From the NCBI GenBank assembly GCA_046350455.1, contig JAXMAM010000043.1, positions 1-17,496 of the forward strand: 17,496 bases of DNA, read 5' to 3'. A model generated the notes under the pieces. It was not told where the DNA came from, made no database searches, and worked only from the letters and a program-made list of their open reading frames with translations. Positions 1-7,460 of the stretch are shown one piece after another. Positions within the stretch are counted from its first letter, which is position 1; every line of letters begins with the position of its first letter. Made by a program: the position numbers and the translations under genes. Source of the stretch: CAZXGD01 sp046350455 (GTDB lineage Bacteria; Planctomycetota; Phycisphaerae; Phycisphaerales; SM1A02).

Positions 1-912
1 CGCCACCAGGCGCTCCATGGCCCACGGGCTGGAGCAGTCCATGCGGATCTTGCCATCGTGATCCACCGTCATGAAGCTGAAGGTGGGATCCACCACCGGA
101 TTCACCACCTGGATATCCAGGCCAAACAGGCGGTTGATGGGCTCCCAGTAGTGCACGGCCGCGCCACCCAGCGGATCCACGCCCAGCGTGAGCCGCGCGT
201 CGCGGATGGCGTGCATGTCCACCACGTTGGGCAGGTCCTGCACGTACGGCAGGACGAAGTCCTCCTGATGCACGCTGGATGCGCGCAGCGCTGCATCTGG
301 CGCCACGGCGCGCACCTGGCGGTTGCCATCCTTCAGGAGCTCGTTGGCGCGATTCTGGATCCAGCGCGTGGCGTCCACGTCCGCTGGGCCGCCGTTCACG
401 CCGTTGTACTTGAAGCCGCCATCCTCCGGCGGGTTGTGCGACGGCGTGATGACAATGCCATCCGCCAGCCGGCTGTGGCGCCCGCGGTTGTGCACCAGGA
501 TGGCGCGCGAGATCACGGGCGTGGGCGTGACGCCATCGTCGCGCTGGATGACGGTTTCCACGCCGTTGGCCGCCAGCACCTGCAGCGCGGTGGCCTGGGC
601 TGGGCCGGACACAGCGTGCGTGTCGCGCCCCATGTACAGCGGCCCGGTGGTCCCCTGCGCAGCCCGGTACTCGCAGATGGCCTGGGTGATGGCCAGGATG
701 TGCGCGTGCGTGAACGTGCCCGCAAGCGGCGTGCCGCGATGCCCGCTGGTGCCAAACGCCACCATCTGCGTGGGATCTGCGCAGTCCGGCGTGCGCTCCT
801 GATACTCGCGCAGCAGGCGCGGCACGTCCACCAGCATGGAGGCGGGCGCTGGCTTGCCAGCCAGCGGCGAGAGGCGCGGTGCGGAGGAGGCTGCTTCTAC
901 GGAACTGGGCAT
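1..912 (-). CDS. pgm: Phosphoglucomutase, alpha-D-glucose phosphate-specific (partial, C-terminus off the window)
   Basis: Interconverts glucose 1-phosphate and glucose 6-phosphate in the cytoplasm. The reverse complement from ATG at 912 stays open to base 1, giving 304 residues of a family usually near 545. Visible segments are an N-terminal VAFGTSGHRG block near residues 49-58, the substrate loop MGRDTHAVSG, and the active-site TPSHNPPEDGGFKYNG block, whose Ser carries the catalytic phosphate. The fragment ends in the DGKIRMDCSSPWAM region typical of the Pgm rather than the GlmM/ManB branch. The start overlaps the glgP stop by 16 bp and has no clear Shine-Dalgarno, which suggests translational coupling. 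The order glgP-pgm makes sense, because Pgm consumes the product of glycogen phosphorylase. Identity is confident; only the missing C-terminus limits the call. Confidence 0.95.
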   Translation of the reverse strand, partial: MPSSVEAASSAPRLSPLAGKPAPASMLVDVPRLLREYQERTPDCADPTQMVAFGTSGHRGTPLAGTFTHAHILAITQAICEYRAAQGTTGPLYMGRDTHAVSGPAQATALQVLAANGVETVIQRDDGVTPTPVISRAILVHNRGRHSRLADGIVITPSHNPPEDGGFKYNGVNGGPADVDATRWIQNRANELLKDGNRQVRAVAPDAALRASSVHQEDFVLPYVQDLPNVVDMHAIRDARLTLGVDPLGGAAVHYWEPINRLFGLDIQVVNPVVDPTFSFMTVDHDGKIRMDCSSPWAMERLVA

Positions 913-3410
913 GGTTCGACGTTCCAGATGTCTCGGGCGTATTCGTGGATGGTGCGGTCGCTGGAGAATCGGCCAGATGCAGCGATGTTCAGCACAGCCT
1001 TGCGGGTCCACTCCTTGGGCTGCGTGTACAGCTGCACCAGGCGCGCGTCGGCCTGCAGGTACGACTGCAGGTCTGCCAGATGCATGTAGCGGTCGCCGTT
1101 GGTGAGCAGCGCGTCCAGGATGGGCTGGAACACACCGGGCTCATGCGGGCTGAAGTGGTTGCTGGCGATGGCGTCCAGCGCCTCGCGCACGTCGGCGTCG
1201 TGGTCGCGGTGCCAGTACGGGCTGTACCAGCCGCGGCTCTCGGCCACCTGCTGCGCGGTCAGGCCGAACATGAACATGTTGTCCTCGCCAGCAGCCTGCG
1301 CCATCTCGATGGTTGCGCCGTCTCGCGTGCCCAACGTGAGTGCGCCATTCATCATGAACTTCATGTTGCTGGTTCCGCTGGCCTCGTAGCCCGCGGTGGA
1401 AATCTGGTTGGAGACATCGGCTGCTGGAATCAGGCGCTCTGCCAGCGTGCAGCAGTATTCCGGCAGGAACACTACCTTCAGACGCCCGCGCACCAGCGGA
1501 TCTGCGTCCAGCGTGGCGGCCAGGTTGTTGATGAACTTCACCACCACCTTGGCAAAGCGGTACGCCGGCGCCGCCTTGCCCGCAAAGAAGAAGGTGCGCG
1601 GCGCGATCTCGGCGGTGTGGTCCTTGCGCAGCCGGTTGTACAGCACCACGATGCGCAGCGCGTTCAGCATCTGGCGCTTGTACTCGTGGATGCGCTTGAT
1701 CTGGCAGTCGAACATGGCGGCTGGATCCACCACCTGGCCAGTGGCCTCCTTCACCCAGCCTGCAAAGCGCACCTTGCTGTCATGCTTGGCCCGGCCCACA
1801 GCAGCGCAGAACGCAGCGTCCTTGGCCGCCGGCGCCAGGCGCGAAAGCTGCGAAAGATCCGTGATCCAGCCGTGGCCAATCACACTGCTGATGGCGTCCG
1901 ACAGCTCTGGGTTGCACAGCAGCAGCCACCGGCGCGGGGTGACGCCGTTGGTCTTGTTGCTGAAGCGCTCCGGGAACATCTCTGCAAAGTCGCGCACGGT
2001 GACAGTGCGGAGGAGCCGGGAGTGGATCTCGGCCACGCCGTTGGTGCTGTGCGAGCCCGCGATGGCCAGGTGCGCCATGCGGATCTTGCGCTCGGAGCCC
2101 TCCTCCACCAGGCTCATGCGCTGCACGCGCGCCTCGTCGCCAGGGAAGCGGTGGCGCACGTCGTCCAGCATGCGGCGGTTGATCTCGTAGATCAGCTCCA
2201 GATGGCGCGGCAGCATCATCTCAAACCAGTGCAGCGGCCAGCGCTCCAGCGCTTCCGGAAGCAGCGTGTGGTTGGTGTACGCCACCGAGCGCAACGTGAG
2301 GTCAAAGGCCTGGTCCCACTCCAGCTTCTCCTCATCCAGAAGAATGCGCAGCAGCTCGGGAATGACCATCGTGGGGTGCGTGTCGTTCAGCTGGATGGCC
2401 ACCGCGTCGGGCAGCTGCGACCACGGTCGGCCGCTCTCGCGGAACTCGCGAAGGATGTCCGCCACGCTGCATGCAGACAGGAACCACTCCTGCACAAAGC
2501 GCAGCGCCTGGCCGCGCGTGGTGGTGTCGTCGGGATACAACACGCGCGTCAGGCTCTCTGCCGCCAGCGTCCCAGCCAGCGCGCCCACAAAGTCGCCGCT
2601 GCTGAACTCCTGGAAATCAAAGCCATCTGTGGCGCGCGCGCGCCACAGGCGCAGGGTGTTGATGGTGCGTCCGCCGTAGCCCACCATGGGCCGGTCGTAG
2701 GGCACGCCCACCAGCGTGGAGGAGCAGCCAGGCACCGGGTGCAGGTGCCCGCCCTTGGCTTCGAAGCCGCAGTTCAGCTTCACCTGCACCGCCAGGTGCG
2801 GCCGGTGCACCTCCCACGGATCCGCCTGGCTCAGCCAGTTGTCCGGCTGCTCCCATTGCCAGCCATCGCGGATGGTCTGCCGGAACATTCCGTACTCGTA
2901 GCGGAGGCCGTAGCCGCGGGCCGGCAGATCCATGGTGGCCAGCGAGTCCATGAAGCACGCCGCCAGCCGCCCCAGGCCGCCGTTGCCCAGACCAGCGTCT
3001 GGCTCCTGGTCCAGCATGGCGCACCACTCCACGGCGCGTTCGCGCGCCGCGCGGTGCGCGTGCGGCGTCAGCAGCAGGTTTGTCACGTTGTTGGCCAGCG
3101 ATCGGCCCAGCAGATACTCCATGGACAGATAGCTGACGCGCTTGGCCTGCTGCCGCGTCTGCTCCTGGCCAGTCTTGATCCAGCGCTGCGACAGGATGTC
3201 TCGGATGGACCGCGCGAACGCCTCGAACTGCTGGCGCGCGTCGGAGAATCCCGGATCCATCACGTTGTCGAAGACCAGATGCCGTTCATAGAGCGCATCG
3301 GAAGTGCCGGTCAGCCGCACTGGCCCGCATCCATAGCGCTTGATGAGCTCTGCGACGGACGGATCCGCCTCAGGCGACTGGGAGTGAAGCATGGTGCCAG
3401 CGGAGTCCAT
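897..3410 (-). CDS. glgP: Glycogen/alpha-glucan phosphorylase
   Basis: PLP-dependent phosphorolysis of alpha-1,4-glucan to glucose 1-phosphate in the cytoplasm (GT35). The 837-residue product matches the family length of about 800-850. Visible motifs include SYLSMEYLLGR near residue 95, the glycine-rich GNGGLGRLAACFMDS block near 143-157, QLNDTHPTM, KTNGVTPRRW, KRIHEYKRQ and the PLP-binding segment EASGTSNMKFMMNG, with the Schiff-base lysine at about residue 684. Start ATG 3410 is the first in frame after the upstream stop. Met7 (3392) is an alternative, and neither has a convincing Shine-Dalgarno. It lies 23 bp after the phosphatase gene and overlaps pgm, so the three are probably one operon. 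No truncation or missing key residue is seen. Confidence 0.96.
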   Translation of the reverse strand: MDSAGTMLHSQSPEADPSVAELIKRYGCGPVRLTGTSDALYERHLVFDNVMDPGFSDARQQFEAFARSIRDILSQRWIKTGQEQTRQQAKRVSYLSMEYLLGRSLANNVTNLLLTPHAHRAARERAVEWCAMLDQEPDAGLGNGGLGRLAACFMDSLATMDLPARGYGLRYEYGMFRQTIRDGWQWEQPDNWLSQADPWEVHRPHLAVQVKLNCGFEAKGGHLHPVPGCSSTLVGVPYDRPMVGYGGRTINTLRLWRARATDGFDFQEFSSGDFVGALAGTLAAESLTRVLYPDDTTTRGQALRFVQEWFLSACSVADILREFRESGRPWSQLPDAVAIQLNDTHPTMVIPELLRILLDEEKLEWDQAFDLTLRSVAYTNHTLLPEALERWPLHWFEMMLPRHLELIYEINRRMLDDVRHRFPGDEARVQRMSLVEEGSERKIRMAHLAIAGSHSTNGVAEIHSRLLRTVTVRDFAEMFPERFSNKTNGVTPRRWLLLCNPELSDAISSVIGHGWITDLSQLSRLAPAAKDAAFCAAVGRAKHDSKVRFAGWVKEATGQVVDPAAMFDCQIKRIHEYKRQMLNALRIVVLYNRLRKDHTAEIAPRTFFFAGKAAPAYRFAKVVVKFINNLAATLDADPLVRGRLKVVFLPEYCCTLAERLIPAADVSNQISTAGYEASGTSNMKFMMNGALTLGTRDGATIEMAQAAGEDNMFMFGLTAQQVAESRGWYSPYWHRDHDADVREALDAIASNHFSPHEPGVFQPILDALLTNGDRYMHLADLQSYLQADARLVQLYTQPKEWTRKAVLNIAASGRFSSDRTIHEYARDIWNVEPCPVP

Positions 3411-3433
3411 GCAGGCATGGTACGACCGCGGGC

Positions 3434-4027
3434 TCAGTGCCCCTCAAACGCATCCACGCGGTCCCACTGCCAGATGACGCGGTTTCCGTGCTCGTAGCCC
3501 AGCACGCTGATGGAGCCCGCCTTCAGGCCAAAGGAGCGCCCCCGGGCCTCGGGAAGATCCAGCCACATGGCGGCCAGCATGCGGAACACGTGGCCGTGGG
3601 CAAAGAGCAGCACGTTGCCGGGCACGCTCTCCACCCGCGCCACCACGTCCTTGCACCGTTCCGCCACCGCGTCCATGGACTCCCCGTTGGGGAATGGAGC
3701 AGACCACAGCTGCCAGCCAGGCCGCAGCGCATGGATCTGGTCGGTGGTCAGTCCTTCGTAATCGCCGTAGTCCCACTCGCGCAGGTTGGGCTCCACCTGG
3801 GCGCGCGCACCAAAGCCGGTGAGCTCTGCGGTGCGCCTGGCACGCTGCAGCGGGCTGGTCAGCACCAGCTGGAACTCCTCCCTGGCCAGCACGGGCGCCA
3901 ACGCGCGGGCGCGAGCCTCGCCCTGCGGCAGGAGCGGCAGGTCGGTGCGCGACGTGTGGCGGCCGCTCAGGCTCCACTCAGTGTCGGCGTGGCGGACCAT
4001 CCAGACCATCTTGGCCCTGTGCGGCAT
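3434..4027 (-). CDS. Histidine phosphatase (phosphoglycerate-mutase-like) family protein, Shb17-like
   Basis: A 197-residue cytoplasmic member of the branch-2-like histidine phosphatases. The N-terminal VRHADTEWS carries the Arg12-His13 pair. The rest of the pocket is seen as LTSPLQRARRTAEL (Arg62/Arg64), LREWDYGDYEG (acid Glu84) and FAHGHVFR (His144). Most family members read RHG; here the Gly is Ala. The spacing TEWS-x-SG-x-x-T-x-x-TDLPL, the LREWxYGDYEG block and the FAHGHxxRxxAAxW block strongly resemble yeast sedoheptulose-1,7-bisphosphatase Shb17 as I remember it, so a sugar-bisphosphate phosphatase is more likely than a mutase. It is the first gene of the leftward run with glgP and pgm and lies opposite pentose phosphate genes. 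Family assignment is firm; substrate is inference. Confidence 0.85.
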   Translation of the reverse strand: MPHRAKMVWMVRHADTEWSLSGRHTSRTDLPLLPQGEARARALAPVLAREEFQLVLTSPLQRARRTAELTGFGARAQVEPNLREWDYGDYEGLTTDQIHALRPGWQLWSAPFPNGESMDAVAERCKDVVARVESVPGNVLLFAHGHVFRMLAAMWLDLPEARGRSFGLKAGSISVLGYEHGNRVIWQWDRVDAFEGH

Positions 4028-4098
4028 GCGCGCAGTGTGCCACAGAGCGCGCCCGTCCGCTCACGCCCCAGTCCAATGGCCTATCGTGTCGCGCCGTC
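4028..4098. promoter_or_regulatory. Divergent intergenic region, likely back-to-back promoters
   Basis: These 71 bp separate the leftward phosphatase-glgP-pgm run from the rightward run, so they must carry or lie next to promoters for at least one of them. On the plus strand a -10-like TATCGT lies at 4082-4087, 11 bp before the ATG at 4099. On the minus strand CACACT lies 6 bp before the ATG at 4027. Neither start has a Shine-Dalgarno, so short-leader or leaderless transcripts are possible. No clear -35 box or operator palindrome is seen. Shared control of glycogen breakdown and pentose phosphate genes is inference. Confidence 0.45.
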
Positions 4099-5160
4099 AT
4101 GCCGCCCGCCCCTGTGATCCGCCGCCTGACACCCCAGGATGTCGCTGTGTTCCAGGCGTTCCGCCGCCGAGCGCTCACCGAGCACCCGCTGGCGTTCGCC
4201 AGTTCGCCAGAGGACGACCGGAGCAACGACACCCAGGAGCAGGCCCGCGCGCTGGGGCAGCCGGAGCGGTTCGCCATCTATGGCGCGTTCGACGCATCGG
4301 GCGCGCTGGTGGGCATGGTGGGACTGATCCGCCAGCCGCAGGCCAAGGCAGCGCATCGCGCCATGATCTGGGGCATGTACGTGGCGCCAGAGGCGCGCCG
4401 CTGCGGCACCGCGCGCGGGCTGATGCTGGCCGCCGTGACGCACGCCCGCGGCTGGCCGGGCGTGGAGCGGATCACGCTGTGTGTGACAGACGCAGCACCT
4501 GAAGCGCGCCAGCTCTACCAGTCGCTTGGCTTCCTCTGGTGGGGCGCGGAGGAGGAGGCCTTGCGCTGGCAGGGCCGCACCGTGGCGGACCACCACATGG
4601 CGCTGGACCTGCGGCCAGCGGAGAAGCCGCAGGCGCTTTCAGGCGGCACGGTCATACGTGACGCCACGCCGGCAGACGCAGCTGCGTTCCGCGACATCTA
4701 CAACCCGTTCATCGTGGACAGCATCGTCAGCTTTGAGCTGGAGCCGGTGACCGAGCACGAGATGGTGGCGCGCCTCCAGCGCATCCAGGCTGAATACCCG
4801 TGGCTGACCATGGAGGATTCGCAGGGCGTGGTGGGCTACGCGTATGCATCGCGGTGGCGCACCCGCGCGGCCTACGACGCCACTGCCGAGACGACCATCT
4901 ACATGCGGCCGGACGCGCGAGGCTCGGGGCGAGCGCTCACCCTGTACCACGCGCTGTTCGAGCGCATGCGGGCGCAGGGGTTCCGGCAGGCCATCGGGGG
5001 CATCTCGCTGCCCAATCCGCAGAGCGTCCGCTTCCACGAGAAGTGCGGATTTGCAAAGGTTGCGCACTTCCCCTGTGTGGGATTCAAGCTCAATCGCTGG
5101 GTGGACGTGGGTTTCTGGCAGCGTTCGCTCTGCACCAGTGAGGGGCCGGACGGACCGTAA
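4099..5160 (+). CDS. Fused double GNAT acetyltransferase (GNAT plus phosphinothricin-acetyltransferase-like domain)
   Basis: A 353-residue protein with two acetyl-CoA-dependent N-acetyltransferase domains. Residues 5-172 form a generic GNAT with pyrophosphate loop RRCGTA (100-105) after the strand WGMYVAPE and the closing motif ARQLYQSLGF. Residues 184-345 look like the PAT/MnaT family (phosphinothricin or methionine sulfoximine type): VIRDATPAD, the IYNPFIVDS block, the loop RGSGRA (274-279), GGISLPNPQSVRFHEKCGF, and the C-terminal GFKLNRWVDVGFWQRSL. A single domain is about 160-185 residues, so this is a genuine tandem fusion in one uninterrupted frame. Substrates cannot be read from sequence. 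Start ATG 4099 is the first gene of the rightward run; the patatin gene follows after 9 bp. Confidence 0.88.
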   Translation: MPPAPVIRRLTPQDVAVFQAFRRRALTEHPLAFASSPEDDRSNDTQEQARALGQPERFAIYGAFDASGALVGMVGLIRQPQAKAAHRAMIWGMYVAPEARRCGTARGLMLAAVTHARGWPGVERITLCVTDAAPEARQLYQSLGFLWWGAEEEALRWQGRTVADHHMALDLRPAEKPQALSGGTVIRDATPADAAAFRDIYNPFIVDSIVSFELEPVTEHEMVARLQRIQAEYPWLTMEDSQGVVGYAYASRWRTRAAYDATAETTIYMRPDARGSGRALTLYHALFERMRAQGFRQAIGGISLPNPQSVRFHEKCGFAKVAHFPCVGFKLNRWVDVGFWQRSLCTSEGPDGP

Positions 5161-5169
5161 GATGCTGTC

Positions 5170-6396
5170 ATGATCTGGCACACCTTCCGTTGGGCAGCCG
5201 TGGCGTCCGCTGCCCTCATCCTCACGGCGTCCTTCGGCTGCGGTCCTTCCCGCCAACACGCTGTTCCCGACAATCTGGCCGAGAAGGCCCTGGTGCTCAA
5301 CGATCCTTCTGCGCGCACCTGGTCCGATGTCATCGAGCCAGCGTTCGTGGCCGAGCTGCATCGCGCCGCGTTGATGGAGCTCGATGACCGCAAGAAGGCC
5401 GGCCTGACTGGTCCGCTGCCACCGGCCAACTTCCTGGCCATCAGCGGCGGCGGGCAGAATGGTGCATACGGCGCAGGCATCCTCTGCGGCTGGACTGCGC
5501 TGGGCACCCGGCCCGAATTCAAGGCTGTGACCGGCATCAGCACGGGCGCGCTCACAGCGCCCTTCGCGTTCCTTGGGCCTCGGTACGACGCCACGCTCAA
5601 GGAGGTGTACACCACCACCAGCACCTCGCAGATCTGCACCTCCAACGGCTTCATGGGCGCGCTGTTCGGCGAATCGCTGCTGAACAACTCGCCGCTGCGC
5701 AAGCTGCTGGACAAGTACGTCACCGACCAGGTCATCCGGGACATCGCCACCGAGTACGCCCGCGGACGCCTGCTGCTCATCGGCACCACCAACTTGGATG
5801 AAGGCCGGGGCGTGATCTGGAACATCGGCAACATCGCCACCCGTGGCACGCCCGAGGCGTATGAGCTGATCCGGCGCATCCTGGTGGCTTCGGCTGCCAT
5901 TCCTGCTGCATTTCCGCCTGTGATGATTGATGTCACGGCGGACGGCAAGCCCTACCAGGAGATGCACGTGGACGGCGGCGCGTGCGCGCAGGTCTTTCTG
6001 TATCCGCCCAGCATGAATCTGAAGAAGGACAGTGAGGCGCTGGGCATCACGCGCGACCGGGTGGCCTGGGTGATCCGCAACTCGCGCCTGGACCCGCACT
6101 GGCAGGAGGTGGAGCGCCGCACGCTGAGCATCGCAGCGCGCGCCGTGGACTGCCTGATCCAGACCCAGGGCGTGGGAGACCTGTACCAGATCTATCTCAT
6201 CACCCGCCGCGACGGCGTGAAGTTCAACCTGGCCTACATCCCGCAGTCGTTCAAGGAGCAGCCCAACCAGGACTTCGATCCGCCCTACATGACCAAGCTC
6301 TTCCAGAACGGCGAGCTTGACATCAAGGAGGGCAAGGCGTGGCACACGTTGCCTCCAAACTTCAACCTGGACCCCAACTTGAAGCCGGGCAACTGA
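5170..6396 (+). CDS. Patatin-like phospholipase family lipoprotein
   Basis: A 408-residue predicted lipid acyl hydrolase with a lipoprotein-type signal: a positively charged start, a hydrophobic stretch at residues 8-22 and a lipobox-like SFGC with Cys24, so probably membrane anchored outside the cytoplasm. The patatin Ser-Asp dyad is visible. The oxyanion loop is SGGGQNGAYGAG (92-103), the nucleophile elbow GISTG carries Ser124, and Asp268 lies in the DGG motif (268-270). SAAIPAAFPP (241-250) is the usual patatin segment before the Asp strand. All catalytic elements are intact. The start follows the GNAT stop by 9 bp with no Shine-Dalgarno; a TAAGAT hexamer lies 6 bp upstream. Its link to the sugar-metabolism neighbours is unclear. 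Substrate is unknown. Confidence 0.85.
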   Translation: MIWHTFRWAAVASAALILTASFGCGPSRQHAVPDNLAEKALVLNDPSARTWSDVIEPAFVAELHRAALMELDDRKKAGLTGPLPPANFLAISGGGQNGAYGAGILCGWTALGTRPEFKAVTGISTGALTAPFAFLGPRYDATLKEVYTTTSTSQICTSNGFMGALFGESLLNNSPLRKLLDKYVTDQVIRDIATEYARGRLLLIGTTNLDEGRGVIWNIGNIATRGTPEAYELIRRILVASAAIPAAFPPVMIDVTADGKPYQEMHVDGGACAQVFLYPPSMNLKKDSEALGITRDRVAWVIRNSRLDPHWQEVERRTLSIAARAVDCLIQTQGVGDLYQIYLITRRDGVKFNLAYIPQSFKEQPNQDFDPPYMTKLFQNGELDIKEGKAWHTLPPNFNLDPNLKPGN

Positions 6397-6416
6397 CTTC
6401 CTGAACATCGAGCGAG

Positions 6417-6421
6417 AGGAG
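6417..6421 (+). promoter_or_regulatory. Shine-Dalgarno of the 6-phosphogluconate dehydrogenase gene
   Basis: AGGAG within a longer GAGAGGAGA purine run, 6 bp before ATG 6428. It is the best ribosome binding site on the plus strand of this window and fixes the start of the following gene. The lack of such sites at several neighbouring starts makes it stand out. Confidence 0.8.
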
Positions 6422-6427
6422 ATCTCC

Positions 6428-7441
6428 ATGCAGCTGGCAATGGTCGGACTGGGCAGGATGGGCGCCAACATGGTGCAGCGGCTCCTGAAGGCTGGACACC
6501 AGTGCGTGGTGTATGACCGCAATCCGCAAGCGGTGGCAGATCTGGCCAAGCTGGGCGCAACCCCTGCCGCCAGCCTGAAGGAGCTGGTGGCCAAGACGGA
6601 GGCGCCGCGCAACGTGTGGCTGATGATTCCCGCAGCGTTTGTTGACTCCACCATCCAGGAGATCGCGCCGCTCCTCTCCAAGGACGACACGCTGATTGAC
6701 GGCGGCAACAGCTACTACAAGGACGACCTGAAGCGCTCGCGCGCGCTTGCGCCCAAGGGCATCCACTACCTGGACGTGGGCACCAGCGGCGGCGTGTGGG
6801 GCCTGGAGCGCGGCTACTGCCTGATGATCGGCGGCGACACGGCAGCCGTGCAGCGCATGGACCCCATCTTCAAGGCGCTGGCGCCCGGCCGTGGCAGCAT
6901 TCCGCGCACGCCCGGCCGCGAGAAGCTGGGCGGCACTGCGGAAGAGGGCTACCTGCACTGCGGCCCCAGCGGCGCAGGACACTTTGTGAAGATGGTGCAC
7001 AACGGCATCGAGTACGGCCTGATGGCGGCGTACGCAGAAGGCCTGAACATCCTGAAGATGGCCGACGCCGGCAAGCACGCACGCGAGCAGGATGCGGAGA
7101 CCACCCCCCTGCGCGACCCCAGCGAGTACATGTACGAGTTCAACCTGGCCGATGTGGCCGAGGTGTGGCGCCGCGGCAGCGTGGTGAGCAGCTGGCTGCT
7201 GGACCTCACGGCGCAGGCGTTCGCCTCTGATCAGCACCTGGAGAAGTTCGAGGGCCGCGTGTCCGACTCTGGCGAAGGCCGCTGGACTCTGGAGGCCGCC
7301 ATTGACGTGGGTGCGCCCGCGCACGTGCTGAGCGCCGCGCTGTTTGACCGGTTTGAGAGCCGCGGCGCGGCGATGTTCGCCAACAAGGTGCAGAGCGCCA
7401 TGCGCTACGGCTTCGGCGGCCATCTGGAGAAGAAGGGCTGA
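6428..7441 (+). CDS. gnd: 6-phosphogluconate dehydrogenase, decarboxylating (short form)
   Basis: Oxidises and decarboxylates 6-phosphogluconate to ribulose 5-phosphate, making reduced nicotinamide cofactor. At 337 residues it belongs to the short GntZ/YqeC-like class rather than the 470-residue E. coli form. Visible are the Rossmann loop GLGRMG (7-12), a second strand ending VVYDRNP with Asp30-Arg31, IDGGNSYYKDD (90-100), the substrate motif GTSGGVWGLERGYC (118-131) and the catalytic block GHFVKMVHNGIEYG with Lys188, Asn192 and Glu195. Asp30 would favour NAD, while Arg31 is more NADP-like, so cofactor preference is open. It lies 31 bp after the patatin gene and 19 bp before zwf, so the two oxidative pentose phosphate enzymes are coupled. 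The symbol is used loosely for this class. Confidence 0.93.
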   Translation: MQLAMVGLGRMGANMVQRLLKAGHQCVVYDRNPQAVADLAKLGATPAASLKELVAKTEAPRNVWLMIPAAFVDSTIQEIAPLLSKDDTLIDGGNSYYKDDLKRSRALAPKGIHYLDVGTSGGVWGLERGYCLMIGGDTAAVQRMDPIFKALAPGRGSIPRTPGREKLGGTAEEGYLHCGPSGAGHFVKMVHNGIEYGLMAAYAEGLNILKMADAGKHAREQDAETTPLRDPSEYMYEFNLADVAEVWRRGSVVSSWLLDLTAQAFASDQHLEKFEGRVSDSGEGRWTLEAAIDVGAPAHVLSAALFDRFESRGAAMFANKVQSAMRYGFGGHLEKKG

Positions 7442-7449
7442 CCGCCCCG

Positions 7450-7454
7450 AAGGA
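7450..7454 (+). promoter_or_regulatory. Shine-Dalgarno deciding the GTG start of zwf
   Basis: AAGGA is placed 6 bp before GTG 7461. The frame is open upstream to an ATG at 7344, but that stretch lies inside the 6-phosphogluconate dehydrogenase gene and encodes an Arg/Ala-rich shadow peptide. The GTG gives the protein its expected N-terminus a few residues before the Rossmann strand. Confidence 0.7.
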
Positions 7455-7460
7455 ACCACT

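Noticed and set aside
88..3366. Several GGATCC palindromes in the glgP/pgm region
   Set aside because: The number is close to what a high-GC sequence of this length would give by chance, and they fall at Asp-Pro and similar codon pairs.
879..3497. Plus-strand open frame of 872 codons opposite glgP
   Set aside because: It is antisense to a full-length, motif-complete glycogen phosphorylase, is rich in Arg, His, Ala and Gln, and has no recognisable domain. Such shadow frames are expected at this GC content.
4639..6708. Minus-strand open frame of 689 codons opposite the GNAT-PAT and patatin genes
   Set aside because: It spans two well-supported genes on the other strand, its composition is low quality, and it matches no known family.
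7344..7460. Upstream in-frame start for zwf
   Set aside because: The extension overlaps the dehydrogenase gene and has no family similarity; the GTG at 7461 has a well-spaced AAGGA.
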